Origin: Prosapia bicincta
Taxonomy: Eukaryota; Arthropoda; Insecta; Hemiptera; Cercopidae
Reading direction: 5' to 3'
Length of the DNA: 64,000 nucleotides
Assembly (NCBI GenBank): GCA_036971475.1
Contig: JBAIZL010000005.1
Coordinates: forward strand, 162,576,886-162,640,885
In this document: piece by piece, positions 37,462 through 48,775 of the stretch
Layout: the number at the start of each line of letters is the position of its first letter
Numbering within the stretch: the first letter of the stretch is position 1
The notes under the pieces: generated by a model
The model's database searches: none
What the model was told of the DNA's origin: nothing
Seen by the model: the letters and a program-made list of their open reading frames with translations, nothing else
Made by a program: the position numbers and the translations under genes

Positions 37462-37734
37462 TTTCACTTATGTACTTAAACAAGAATCTTTTCAAGAAAA
37501 TTATTCAATCTAATAGACAATATTAACCCCAAAACAAACTTTAAAAACTCGCACAGTGCAGTGAATCTAAAAATAGAACATAACGGTACACCAAGGTCAA
37601 CGGGAAATCCACTCAGCTCGCAGTCTACAACAACCCTGTTCAGTATGCCCGAAGATAATGCCAAGGCCAGTCATTGAAAGTTAACTCGCATAAAAACCTA
37701 GAAGATTCTTGTTTAAGTACATAAGTGATTGTGA
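37458..37734. mobile_element. Inverted pair of Penelope-type 3' ends, 32-bp arms
   Basis: Left arm 37458-37489 and right arm 37703-37734 are reverse complements with about three mismatches at the outer edge. Reading outward, both start AGATTCTTGTTTAAGTACAT. Between them, 37648-37680 contains CCCGAAGATAATGCC followed by TCATTGAAAG, where AATG and CATT can pair just before GAAA. This box resembles those of the other Penelope-type ends. The left outer edge runs straight into (AT)n and the right reaches (AT)n 35 bp further on. I infer two truncated copies facing outward. The coding part is not identified. Confidence 0.4.
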
Positions 37735-37765
37735 TAAGGTATACAAGAGAACAGTGTTGCAAACT

Positions 37766-37769
<4 letters not shown>

Positions 37770-37810
<41 letters not shown>

Positions 37811-37878
37811 TACATATATTTGTAATAAAGATAAAACTTTATCTGAAAATACGTCAGATGACACTAGAAATAATACGT

Positions 37879-37930
<52 letters not shown>
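37770..37930. repeat. Two (AT)n tracts
   Basis: AT runs at 37770-37806 and 37883-37930, separated by 76 bp of non-repetitive sequence. The Ile-Tyr frames across them are artefacts. Confidence 0.97.
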
Positions 37931-37933
<3 letters not shown>

Positions 37934-38639
37934 GGTTGAATACGATAAATTATTTAGATTAATGAACAAATTCACCACGAACAACAAATAACAGCACGGA
38001 AGGAACAAAATTGATAACTATATTTGAAAAGCTTCACAATAGACCTAATCCTAGCCTTATTAAAACACCTATGCCGGAAATAAAGTAACTGACTACACCT
38101 TCGAAAGCAGGATCGTCAAAAAGCAAGGACGATACTTGTTAAAAGTACTTTAACTAAATGGTATATGCATCGATTTAATGGTATGACGTTACAATTCATT
38201 TTACCGGATCTTAACTTTCCTGATAGCAGTTTCCTTACAAGTAATTACAGGAGCTTTAGCGCGCTATGCAAATCGTGCTAATTGCGACTGGCCTGTTATC
38301 ACAGTGCGGAATGCCGTGCGCAACAGGTGAACTTCAGGTTCGAAACCAAGCCCTAGTCCGATAAATAGCTTCATATGCGCAAAATAGAGTGCGCACAAAC
38401 ATTAATTGCATTCATCTACATAACGATTGGTGTAAACATACTTTACGCTTACATTTTCTACTGAAAATAAAATATGCTGGATCATGTCGCCAAGTTATTA
38501 CGAATGCTTCCACAGTGAATGACGTCACAGCGATCGTCTTTTGACCTTATATCGATAGCTTGATCAGGCCTAATAATTCGATGTGAATAACACACTTCTC
38601 ATAATAAATCTTTCATGAGATAAACACAGATAAGGACGC

Positions 38640-38640
<1 letters not shown>
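37931..38640. other. Gene-free stretch, nothing recognised
   Basis: No coding sequence or repeat recognised. Confidence 0.45.

Positions 38641-38734
<94 letters not shown>
38641..38734. repeat. (AC)n microsatellite, about 47 units
   Basis: Uninterrupted AC run, followed by AAACTGCAACGAG. This border resembles the one right of the (AC)n at 18.9 kb. Confidence 0.97.
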
Positions 38735-38737
<3 letters not shown>

Positions 38738-40975
38738 GCAACGAGTTTAAATTGCAAATTTAAGAGTTACAATAAAAAATTTTAAATTGAAACTTTTAAA
38801 AATATTTTAATTCATAAAAATAAAAAGTAATGCCATAGGCATAAAATAAATGATCTTAAAAATAGATATGAATAACAGACAAAGCCGTTTAAAACGAAAA
38901 GGGGGTTTTGTAAAATTAAGAGTTAGAAAAAGTCAAAACCATTTTAGAGTGACCATCGACGTTCGAAGAGAAACTGCTTGAAAAATGAAAAGGAAAATCA
39001 AGAGAAGAAGAACTTCGAAAGATGTGTAATTAAAAAATTATATCGAAATAAAGGTTTTGGACAAATACCTGTAACGGTTTAAAAACACAACGATACAGTT
39101 TGTACATCCGACACATCACACCACCTCACGAGATATCGCTTTGGTTGAAATCGCCAAAATAGTCTTCTGCTGAAATGCGTACAAAGACCTAAAGTTAGCG
39201 TGAATTGAGTGTTCGAAGGAGGAAAGACGGCGACTCCACTCCGCTTTTTCCAAATTCATTTTAAAACAGAAAATGCAGTTCTACAAGTGTTCAGGGTTTG
39301 GAGAGGAAACTCCTCAAAAGATGTTTGTTAAAATTAATATTATGTTGTTTTGTGTTTTTCCGACTAAAGAGGTCTTAAAAAATAACAAAAATATAAATGA
39401 GTGAAGTACAAAATTTTAAAGATAAACATTGAATAAACTAAAACTTAACAGAAGTGGAATATAAATGAAGTAAAACAGTTTGTTAGAGAAAAATTGTGAT
39501 AAATGTAAATTCGTAAATTTGGACTAAATTAATATACAATAAAAGACGAAACTAGACTTAAATTAGAAACATTGACATACTCAGCACGACGAACGTTAGA
39601 AAGAAAAATTAAATTTGCTAAACTTAAACGGGTTATAACGAAACCTAAGCAAGAAGAAGGAGATATGGCACCATCTCAGCTAACCACCGGCGGAGGAAAT
39701 AGACAAAGAGGGAAGATGGCTACCCGTCAGTCCACCTTGGGGCTCTACAAAAATGGAAAGTATGCGTTCAAAATTAAAATTCAGAACTTAGATTCTCTCT
39801 CTTTCAATTCAAATTGAAATTAAGTTTAACTATTATGGGGAAATATAAAATATTGAAAATGAAAACAGTTTTTTAGCAAATTTTTAAAAGGTGGAAATTA
39901 TTAACGAGGTGGCTTTGTTAACGTAAAACGGATTATTGTGACGTCACTTTGATGTAGGAAACTAGTCAAAATGGCGGACACCAAATAGTAAACAAGACCA
40001 TAGAAATAAGTATTAAGATCAATGTATGATTAAAAAAGGATATTTTGGGTAAACAATTAAGAGATAGTTTTAGGACTAAATAAATATGATGTAAAAGTCA
40101 GTCAGTGTCAGTTTTAAATTGCAGTTAATTATAGGCAAAAAATGATAAAATAATGTAAATTTTATTGGGTTTATGATTTTGAAATATATGAGGTATGAGA
40201 AAGGTCCGTTTTAAGTTGTAAACGATTGGAAAATATATCTATTTCATAAAGATGTTTAGTACAATGATTTGATTTTGGGGTCAAATCTGGGTAATCTGAG
40301 TTAATCTTGGAATTTTATATATGTCTGTTGTTTAAGGGGTAATTTGGTGTTTTCAAGATGACAAAAAGGGGTTAAATTTATACTTAAATCAAATATTATA
40401 AATAAATTAGTTACATGATTCTACAATTAAGATGAGGTTGTAAAAATTTCTATTTGTTTCAAAGGTGGGGTTAAATTTTAAAAAATAATGAGCTAACAAA
40501 CTTATAAAAATAATAAATAAATTTTCTGAAAAACATTGTGTTAAATAGTATTATAAAAAGGGGGGGATTATAAAAAAAATTAAGAGTCTCAAATTCTATA
40601 TTTTTACAAACTGTGCTGTTGTGGAAATTCGATTATTAGAAAAAATGAAAACAAATTTTTCTACTAACCTAAAACACTAATGATTTTATTTTAATTAAAC
40701 AAATTTCATAAACAGTCTTAATTATTTAGTCACTAAGGCGAGTATGCCTGTAAAAGATTTCATTTCCCGGGAACCAAAACCCAAAAGGTTAAATTTACGC
40801 GAGTTAGGTTTTTTAAATAAAGTTCAGTGACAGGTTTTCTGGCAAATTTTGGCAAGCGGTAGCACAGGGTTCGGCTTCAGGCTTGTTGAGCTTTTATCAA
40901 AATGTTTATCTTGTGGTGGTAGTTCGGCTCGCTTGCGGGTGATAGTCGGTTTTGAGGGACCCGTCACAACATACA
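38735..40975. other. Gene-free stretch, possible old dispersed repeat
   Basis: Purine-rich, AT-rich DNA. An 81-codon plus-strand frame at 39572-39817 (MTYSARRTLERKIKFAKLKR and onward) is basic in composition and unrecognised. The left part loosely resembles the sequence after 18.9 kb. Confidence 0.35.
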
Positions 40976-41012
40976 CAAACACATACACACACACGCGCGC
41001 GCTCGCACACAC
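40972..41012. repeat. (AC)n(GC)n simple repeat
   Basis: ACACAAACACATACACACAC-type tract with an internal CGCGCGCG, at the 3' border of the inverted family A copy. Confidence 0.85.
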
Positions 41013-41015
41013 ACA

Positions 41016-41521
41016 AAATACATTTTTTAAACCTATATTGAATGACAATTGATGTTAATATACTTTTTTTACATATTTATTCCTTAATTAAAATTTTAAA
41101 AAGCTGATATCTCGGTTGGATTCTATCTGAATAATTAGATGTTTTGGCACTAGGCCAGCGTTTCCATTGGTACTAGATAACTAATACTTAAAGATGTATA
41201 TGAAGTTACAAGAGAAAGTTCCTTGCAAGAACGAAGCAATATAACAGATGGATAAAATAAGAAATTATGGACCATCATCAGCTTTATAAATTAGAAACGA
41301 AAAGAAAAGAATGCGTGTAATTAATAACAAACAAAAATAATAGTCTAACACCATATACTGTATATATTTTTTAAAGGAAAATGAAAAATGCAAGGAAACT
41401 CACTTTTTATTTTGCCACTTTATATTGTTACTCTGACATGTATAGGCTACTGGTATTTATAAAAATTGTAATTATAAAATAAAAAGAACCTAAACAATTT
41501 TTTTACCCTCAGTAGGAATGT
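41016..41521 (-). repeat. Repeat family A, inverted copy 1
   Basis: Read on the minus strand it starts CATTCCTACTGAGGGTAA and runs through ACAATATAAAGTGGCAAAAT, ATATGGTGTTAGACTATTAT, ATTTATAAAGCTGATGATGG and ATTAGTTATCTAGTACCAAT. It reaches a segment GGCCTAGTGCCAAAACATC and ends TTTAAAAAATGTATTTTGTG. The same ordered blocks are found on the plus strand at 43.04-43.55 and 45.10-45.48 kb. A weak tRNA-like segment lies near 41125-41165. Confidence 0.7.
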
Positions 41522-42020
41522 ACTTTAAAAAAAGGTACGTTAATTGTTTTATATTTCAGAGCTCAAGATTGTTTAGTTTTAATCTTAAAATAATTTAAAT
41601 TGAAGTATTGTCATGTTTTAAAATTTGTATCAAAATTATTTAATTAAGTATTACAAATTTGAAGAACAACCTTAGTGGGTTATTTATTGTCTCGAGCAGC
41701 TGAGGATTGTCAATTATCTAAACACAAAAATAAAACTCAACTACAATAAAACTAATTTATTTACTATCACACTTGATGCACATTTCAGTTACATGGTAGA
41801 AGTCCTATCCTGAAAAAAGTCAAAGTTATGACTGAGTTGTGAGATGCATTTTCAGACTGACAGAATTCGACCCTCCCGTTATAGCCCATCTTGATGTATT
41901 TAACGTACAAACAATTACGGTAGTGCCCTTTTCTCCTTACTGTAACATTCTATTTAGAAAGGATTTTAGGTATGAGTGGACATCAGTAGCGTATTCTATC
42001 TGGTTGAAAATATTATAATA
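41522..42020. other. Gene-free stretch, nothing recognised
   Basis: No coding sequence or transposon end recognised. Confidence 0.45.
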
Positions 42021-42502
42021 CAGTAAACCTCTGTAATTAGTCACGTTCGGAAACGAGGGGTGACGAATTCGAGAAAAAGACGAATTACGGAAGTCGGGAG
42101 ATTAACATGTAATTAAAGGTAAACATAGCACATAAATACGTAAATAGGTATGTAATGTAATTAGTGTCGTAATATATTATTTATATCGGCCGAAAAACTG
42201 AACAACACTATTCTATAAAACACTAGTAGAGCTATAGTTTGTAATTATAAATACAGTACGCTACCCTATTTTCATAAGACGTGAAGCAAAATATATTCCA
42301 GTACCTTGTAAGAACAATAGCTAGCAAGAAAAAGAAAAGCTAGCAAGAAAAAATACGTCTTATTAAATCTATTCCCGTTTTAGATTTTTAAAAAGTTTAT
42401 AACTTTCTTTTGCACTAAAGAAATATTTTCTGATGGCAATAGAGCGGATGATGATTGATATTACTGTGTCGAATATGGTGACGAATTATGGAGGCTCTAC
42501 AG
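42021..42502. mobile_element. Pogo/Tigger-like MITE, about 480 bp
   Basis: Left end CAGTAAACCTCTGTAATTAG continues TCACGTTCGGAAACGAG. Read inward, the right end is CTGTAGAGCCTCCATAATTC then GTCACC. The two share CCTC, TAATT and GTCAC at the same offsets. TA precedes 42021 (42019-42020) and follows 42502. CAGT-type ends with a TA target and 'gaattacg' blocks suggest a non-autonomous pogo/Tigger-like element, related in style but not in sequence to the one at 7317. No transposase codons were seen. Confidence 0.55.
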
Positions 42503-42504
42503 TA

Positions 42505-43035
42505 GCTCTATGGCAATTCACAAGCCTAGAACAGGGTCTGTAAGATTTCGTAGTGTGGAATGAAACTATGCAACACCGGGACGTTATGAAATGACTACAC
42601 ATTTTTAAACACCGCTTACGCATCTTCAAAGAAACTATTATGACACAGCTTCCATCTGTGTGTAACTTGTCTTGCTAATTTACAACAGTGCGGCAAATAT
42701 TTACATGCTGATGAGCCAGATACTTGCATTCTATGAGCTTGTGTTTATTACCACACAGTTTCGGGTTTTGTCGGGACTTTACGTTCGTTATCGTACGATT
42801 TCGGCTGTCAACGTAACCAGTTACGTAATGCATCGCTTGAACGCGTTACAAACAAAAATCTTAAACGAGCTTCGATAAAAATCGGTGCCGTCGCACAAAG
42901 ATATTAAGGTAAAATTATTTTTTTAGGTTGAAAGTAACATTAGGTTTATTTGTGTTCTTGTTTTAAAATAAATTATTTTGTTAAGGCAAGTTTACCTATT
43001 ATTACTTGAACAAGTAATATAAAAAAAAGTAATGC
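42505..43035. other. Gene-free stretch, nothing recognised
   Basis: A 68-codon plus-strand frame (42672-42878) is not recognised. No other structure was seen. Confidence 0.4.
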
Positions 43036-43548
43036 CAATTCCTACTGAGGTTAACAAAGAATTCTTTTTATTTCAGTTACTTTTTATTTTATAATTGCAA
43101 TTAATATAAATATGTATAAACAATTAGACAGAATGACAATATTAAGTGGCAAAATAAAAAGCGAAACTCGCAATTTTCCATTTTCCTCTTTATACAGTAC
43201 ATGGTGTTGGATAATTATTTTTGTTTTTTACTAATTATTCGCTTTATTTTTCGTTACTAAATTATGAAGCTGATGGCGATCCATAATTTCTCTTTCTATC
43301 AATCTCTGCTATTCTTCATTATTACAAGGAACCTTTCTCTTAAGATTTCACATACCTCTTTTAAATATTAGTTATATAGTAATAGAAATCTTGTCTGAGT
43401 GCCAAAGTCCTGGATTTCAAACATGTAGCAACTCAGTTCGACTTCGACTGAGACATCAGGTTTTTCTGTAAATGTAAAAATGTATTATAACTTGATTGGA
43501 TGAATAAAAACGTATTTTATTCACGATTGATAATTTGTACAAGATATT
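43036..43548 (+). repeat. Repeat family A, copy 2
   Basis: Begins ATTCCTACTGAGGTTAAC. Ordered blocks: GACAATATTAAGTGGCAAAA, TACAGTACATGGTGTTGGAT, AAATTATGAAGCTGATGGCG, TTAGTTATATAGTAATAGAA, then a tRNA-like stretch from GTCTGAGTGCCAAAGTCCTG to CAGTTCGACTTCGACTGA, and a 3' part with TTGATTGGATGAATAAAAAC and TTTGTACAAGATATTATAT. A pol III box-like pair about 30 nt apart suggests a SINE-related or composite element. No protein coding was seen. The copy abuts the Penelope-type foldback. Confidence 0.7.
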
Positions 43549-43588
43549 ATATATTGTATTCCTTAGATGAATTATTTTTTCTTGTTGA

Positions 43589-43895
43589 ATATGTATGGTG
43601 AAATAAAATAATTTTCATAAACAAGAATATACGAGTATTACTTCATTTTATTGTTGATTGAAGCTTTTCACTAATTTACATTATTAGCATTTTCAAAATT
43701 TATAAATCACTGTCCAGTTATGTGACTAGAGTAAGACTCCAGTCTGAGTCTTTCTCTAGTCACATAACTGGACAGTGATTTATAAATTTTGAAAATGCTA
43801 ATAATGTAAATTAGCGAAAAGCTTCAATCAACAATAAAATGAAGTAATACTCGTATATTCTTGTTTATAAAAATTATTTTATTTCACCATACATA

Positions 43896-43896
<1 letters not shown>
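43589..43896. mobile_element. Foldback of two Penelope-type 3' ends, 142-bp arms
   Basis: Left arm 43589-43730 and right arm 43755-43896 are near-perfect reverse complements separated by 24 nt. Each arm read outward contains TCTAGTCACATAACTGGACA, GCTAAT-aatgtaa-ATTAGC then GAAAAGCTTC, AATAAAATGAAGTAATACTC and TTCTTGTTTAT. The right arm ends directly at (TA)n, and the left continues for about 40 bp into an end also seen at 28.98 kb. Arrangement: truncated ends inward, 3' ends outward, like the coding pair at 31.6-34.1 kb. Assignment to Penelope-like elements is by analogy of the 3' structure. Confidence 0.6.

Positions 43897-43979
<83 letters not shown>
43897..43979. repeat. (TA)n(GA)n compound microsatellite
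   Basis: About 46 bp of TA repeats followed by about 37 bp of GA repeats. Confidence 0.97.
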
Positions 43980-43982
<3 letters not shown>

Positions 43983-45102
43983 GCCTAAACATAAAGAGTG
44001 TGTGCTGATAGATAGGAGAGTATAATCTAATAGCATTTGATAGAAAATAAAAATTATAGCAAAATTTATAGGTAAGCAAAAGACTTAGCTGTGGGATAAT
44101 AAAACGTGTACAATTTTATTTTCGATTGTCAAATTTAATGAAACTTACTTCCTCAAGCATCCTTGTGCTGCGTTTTCAGTTAGTAGGCCTACACATATTT
44201 TGAAGTAACAATTCAATACCTAATTTTTGTCTACAATGGAACATGTCCTATTCAAAAATCTATATTAATATAATTTTCATTATTGTTATGTGGGCAGGTT
44301 ATGTTGTTATGTTATTTAATGGTTTTTAGGTTTTCTGTCATTTTAATTACACCGTAGAACTTGTTATAATCATTTATGATGATGGTTTTGTCATTGAAAC
44401 GCGTATAAGGAGATAAATTATTTAAAAGGATTATTTTCCATATAAATACGCAAATAATTGCTTTACTAATGATTATCCTTAGACACAAATTGATGCTGAA
44501 CGACGTTTCTCGTTCAGAAAATTGTTAAACGGTTTCCTACATACTTGACTTGTTTTTTTTTTATTTTCATCTTTTAGGCCTACTTCTTTTACAAACGTTT
44601 ATCTTTTTCACAAACAAATTTCTATCTCAGCCAAACAATGACTTTAACGTTGCACCAATTTGATGAAATAATAAACGAGTTGTCCAGTTTCACGATTGCT
44701 ATTTACATCAGCTGATTCTAAATACCCTGTAAAAGATTTGATTTAAAACAGGCCCCACTTCAGGAACTTTCTTCCGCTCAAGGTCAAACATGGCGTGTAA
44801 TATTATGTTCTGTAAATATGTAAAACCAGATAAAGCTCACAAGTAAAAGTAGCCTAGTGAATGGCGAGGCAACAGTGCCGCGGTTTATGCATGCAGCTAC
44901 ATATTTATAGAGTTCATTGGTCCTCTGTACTATGCACGGAATTCATCTCGCCACACACACATACACACATAGCCTATATATTTATACAAAAACATTTATA
45001 TTGTTCCCATACGGATATTGCAGCAAAAATTATATCCAGAGATGTAGGAAGACCTCAATGAACACGAAAAAACAAGTAGGTCTAATATAAAAAAAACAAG
45101 TC
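43980..45102. other. Gene-free stretch, nothing recognised
   Basis: No supported gene. A 66-codon plus-strand frame (44861-45061) crosses a short CACACA tract and is not recognised. Confidence 0.4.
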
Positions 45103-45480
45103 AATATCTCCTGAGGCCAAAAAAAATATTTTAGTAATTTATTATTTTATAATTACAAAAAATATTAGTATGTATTCATATGTTTATCCAGAATCACAAT
45201 ATTAAGTGGCAAAATTAAAAACGAATTACCTAGCAAATTTTCCATTTCCCTCTCTATACAGTATGTGGTGTTGGTCTATTATTTTTGTTTGTTACTATTT
45301 ATTCACTTTTTTTTCATTTCTAATTTATGAAGCCGATGGTGGTCAATAATTTCTCATTGTATGCAGAAGTTATACGCAGAAATTTCTCTTGTAATCCTTC
45401 ATTATTGCATTCTCTTATAATTTCAAATACAGTACATCTTTGTATCTGATTTGCAGCTGTGGGATACTATATTGTAAATG
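45103..45480 (+). repeat. Repeat family A, copy 3
   Basis: Starts near TCTCCTGAGGCC and contains ATCACAATATTAAGTGGCAA, TACAGTATGTGGTGTTGGTC and TTTATGAAGCCGATGGTGGT in family order. The right limit is uncertain. After about 45.48 kb similarity to copy 2 fades until the inverted copy 4 begins. Confidence 0.65.
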
Positions 45481-45653
45481 TGATTCGTAATGTATGATAA
45501 CATAATCAAGAACTCTGTTTTATAAAAAATTCCTTAATTTGATAAAGTTCCACGAGTCTTTAAATTATAATAGTAAGAATAAATGTGATTTTTTTAAATT
45601 TTTGACCGTCATATTTCATTAAATTTCTTCTACTAGTTTTAGTGTGAATTCTC

Positions 45654-46080
45654 TTGATATATATCTTGTACAAATTTTCAATCGTTAATAAAATACCTTT
45701 TTATTCATCCGATCAAGTTCAAATACATTTTTTAACCTATAATGTATGACAATTCAAGATAATAAAGTTTTTCAAATATTTATTCAATAATTAAATTACA
45801 AAAATTTGGGTGTCTTTCGAGATTCGAACTGTAAAGCTTCATGTTCAAAGTCCAGCAGGCTCTGGCATTGCGCCAACTTTCCAATACCAAGAAATGAATT
45901 TCTCAAAGACGTATATGAATTCCCCCTCCTCTGGTTGTCTTCGAAACCTCAATTGTAACCTTAAACTGTTGCCACGGTTACCACAAATAGTGCTTTAGGG
46001 TTAAAAATGAATGAATCAAATAAAATTAAAAAACTGAATAAACGATAAAAAAATTTTCTTTCTTGACCTCAGTAGGAATG
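45654..46080 (-). repeat. Repeat family A, inverted copy 4, with tRNA-like segment
   Basis: Read on the minus strand it starts CATTCCTACTGAGGTC and ends with TTGATCGGATGAATAAAAAG and TTTGTACAAGATATATATC, as in copy 2. The middle blocks with AAGTGGCAAAAT and GGTGTTGG are missing, so it is internally deleted. Its tRNA-like part is the clearest in the family: an A-box-like TGGCGCAATGCC (45864-45875) and a B-box-like AGTTCGAATCTC (45820-45831), 32 nt apart. This is SINE-like spacing. No intact tRNA cloverleaf was found. Confidence 0.65.
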
Positions 46081-46354
46081 TATTTAAACAAATTTTTTTT
46101 TTTACCTTTTTAAATACCGATAGACACTCACAGCATATATTTTGGGTATTCTCATATGTAAAACACAATTGAAATTAAACACATGCATAAAGGCGAGGCG
46201 TATCCTCAACAACGACAAAACCGCTATCCTAACTCGAAGTGCCTAGTTTCTTTTAGCTTGTAATAACTTCAATATTTTTACAAAATAAAAAGTAAATGTT
46301 GACTAGGATCAGATCTTTTTTTATTAAACTGAAAATTATAATAATAACTTGGAT

Positions 46355-46465
46355 TAACTGTGGTGTAAATTTTTATTATAAATAAATAAAACCTCTTAAA
46401 CCAAAAACAACTTTTTATTTATGTCCGGATGTGCATTTCTGTAGCAAAACGATCATCTTCAGAGA
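46355..46465 (-). mobile_element. Solo Penelope-type 3' end
   Basis: On the minus strand it reads CTGAAGATGATCG, CAGAAATGCACATCCGG, ATAAATAAAAAGTTG, GGTTTAAGAGGTTTTATTTA and TTATTATAATAA-like sequence. The same order occurs in both arms of the foldback at 55.6-55.8 kb, which shows one family. It holds the CTGAAGAT...GAAA box. No coding sequence is attached. Confidence 0.45.
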
Positions 46466-48775
46466 AAAAAAACTACAAGACTAACTTTTTATTAAAAAAA
46501 GTTCAAATTCTCTTTAATTTATTTGCCAACATTCTAGTGTTTTAAGATATTTTACTTGTTTCTGATGAAAATAAGCCCATAAACTGAACGACTCATCATA
46601 TAAAAGAATATTTACATAGGTTACCAGATTGAACACGTTTTTGTATCTAGATTAATCCAGATTGTTGTAAAGAGACCAGTTGTTGTTAGGTTGGAATAAA
46701 AACAATTGTACTTAAACTTTAGAACAAAAATGAATGATTAGGAGACATCAAAAATAAAATCGTGCAAACGCAATTTAATCTAACCTAACCCACTCGAACC
46801 GCGTAATGTGTAACAATTAATTGCTGTAGTATTATTTACATTCTACATGTAATTGACAATGGTAAAAAAGATTATAACGGGAGATGTAAAAAGCCTGCAA
46901 GGATACAGAAAAAATAAAACTCGGTGGCGACAGTGAAAAATTTAAAATTCGGAAAATAAATTCTTAATGACACAAAACTTTTAAAAATAACAATTTTTTT
47001 AATAAAACAGAGCACTATTATTTACTTCCTGAGAATATAACTACAGTATTCAATTAAAGATAGATTTGTATTTTACAAAAAATAATGTTTGCTAATACAT
47101 GAGGTAAACGACGTTTAAAGTGAAACACATTCTCCTTGTTCCGTGCTATGATAATAAAACGTACACCAACATGGAGGTCACTACTCTTGTCATCACGGTG
47201 CCTCTTTAATGATACTGGAGTTAGAAACACGTGTTGCCAACGTTTGTTGAATTCAATTAATTCTTTAACAAATTCTTTAATTCGTTGCAAACATACCAAG
47301 TTGACATTAAAAGATACCGTGTAGGAAACAACACGTGTTTGTTTCTTACCAGAAGTTCTTCATCTCTTTTTTCAGTCGAATCAACCAAAGGCTCACAAAC
47401 TACCGCAAATAATGATATTTTAGATTTGGAATTGTTTATCAATTAGTTTAAGCCATGTTTGGCTTAAAAATCAGTTGCTAAGAGATCACTGTTTTTCATC
47501 CATTGGAATTGCTCTAAAATCATTATCTCGCTTTACAATCATTAATAACAGACACTCAAAATCACAACAAGCCTATCTAAGTGTTGTTACAGCTCAAATA
47601 AATCCTGACTGAGGGCCAATTTCATCTTCGTTTACATCGGCTAACAAGTCCCATTATACCTACGTCTTAAAACCCAATACTTTCGTCGTCTTCATGCTTT
47701 TAATGCAAGTACAACATACACGGCCGTAGGAATAACAATCTACTCAACGCTCAACATTTTGTATTCAACTAGCCTGTTTACAATACTGTAGCTGTCAACA
47801 ATTGTTTCCGACCAAACTGGTGTTCTGTTGTAAACATTTGTTTCCAACTAAAATGGCTTTAGCAGACATGATTTTGGTATTATAGATTACGTGCAACATG
47901 TAAATAATTACCAAAATCTGTGTTTACCCGTTACCTTTTCAAAGTTTTGATTGAATTAAAACATTTTATACCACAAATTGTTAACATTTCTACGTTTTAT
48001 TGGATACAAAATTTAAAAACATGTTACAGTTTAGGTTAAAACTGAATTTATTAAAATTCGTAGAAAGTAAGTTATAATGAAAGTTTGCTATAGTAAAAAA
48101 ATTGACAATTTACTTCAATTTATTAGTTTAAGAATAATTGTAAGCTTGATAAACAAGTAAATTTAAATAAAAAATGGTCAGTAATCTACCAAACTTATAT
48201 TTTTTAATAATTTGATAAACTGGATCCAATTCTTCGTAATTAGTGTAAATTTGAGCAAACCCCAAACGTCGTGTTTCATTCACAAAGTAAAATTTCTTAA
48301 ATCAATCACTTGTGTACACTCAAACTCGAAATATAACTGAACCACACATCGCACACCGGTCACCAGACTATACCCAAGACATTCTACGGGGGTCTGGGTC
48401 AGCATTCTCTGCGTTTACGCCAATTTTCGTCTGTCTCATAACCATTCTTTACGCCACAGATTAGCTCCTGTACAATCTTCTAGTCACAGATGCAAGCAAG
48501 GTAATTTGCAATCTGTTTATTGTGCATTGCAATGTGGCTGATAATTGCGGCTATAAAACATGGCGGGTACTTCCGACTAACATTAAATACACGTTTGCGA
48601 GACCCGAGTGCTGCGCAAAGTGAAGATGTCGATGCGGTGGCGAGGTTGCAAATGAATTGTTTCTTACAAGGTATACTTTGTTATAGTTGTTCATAAGTAG
48701 GTTATTTTGTCGGCGTAGTACGGTAGGCATTTCCTGGGCTGTTGCCATCAAAGCTAGAGTCGACCGGAGTGATTT
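46466..48775. other. Gene-free stretch, nothing recognised
   Basis: No supported gene. Overlapping 61-81 codon frames at 47.05-47.44 kb and a 75-codon minus frame at 48551-48778 are unrecognised. Confidence 0.45.
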
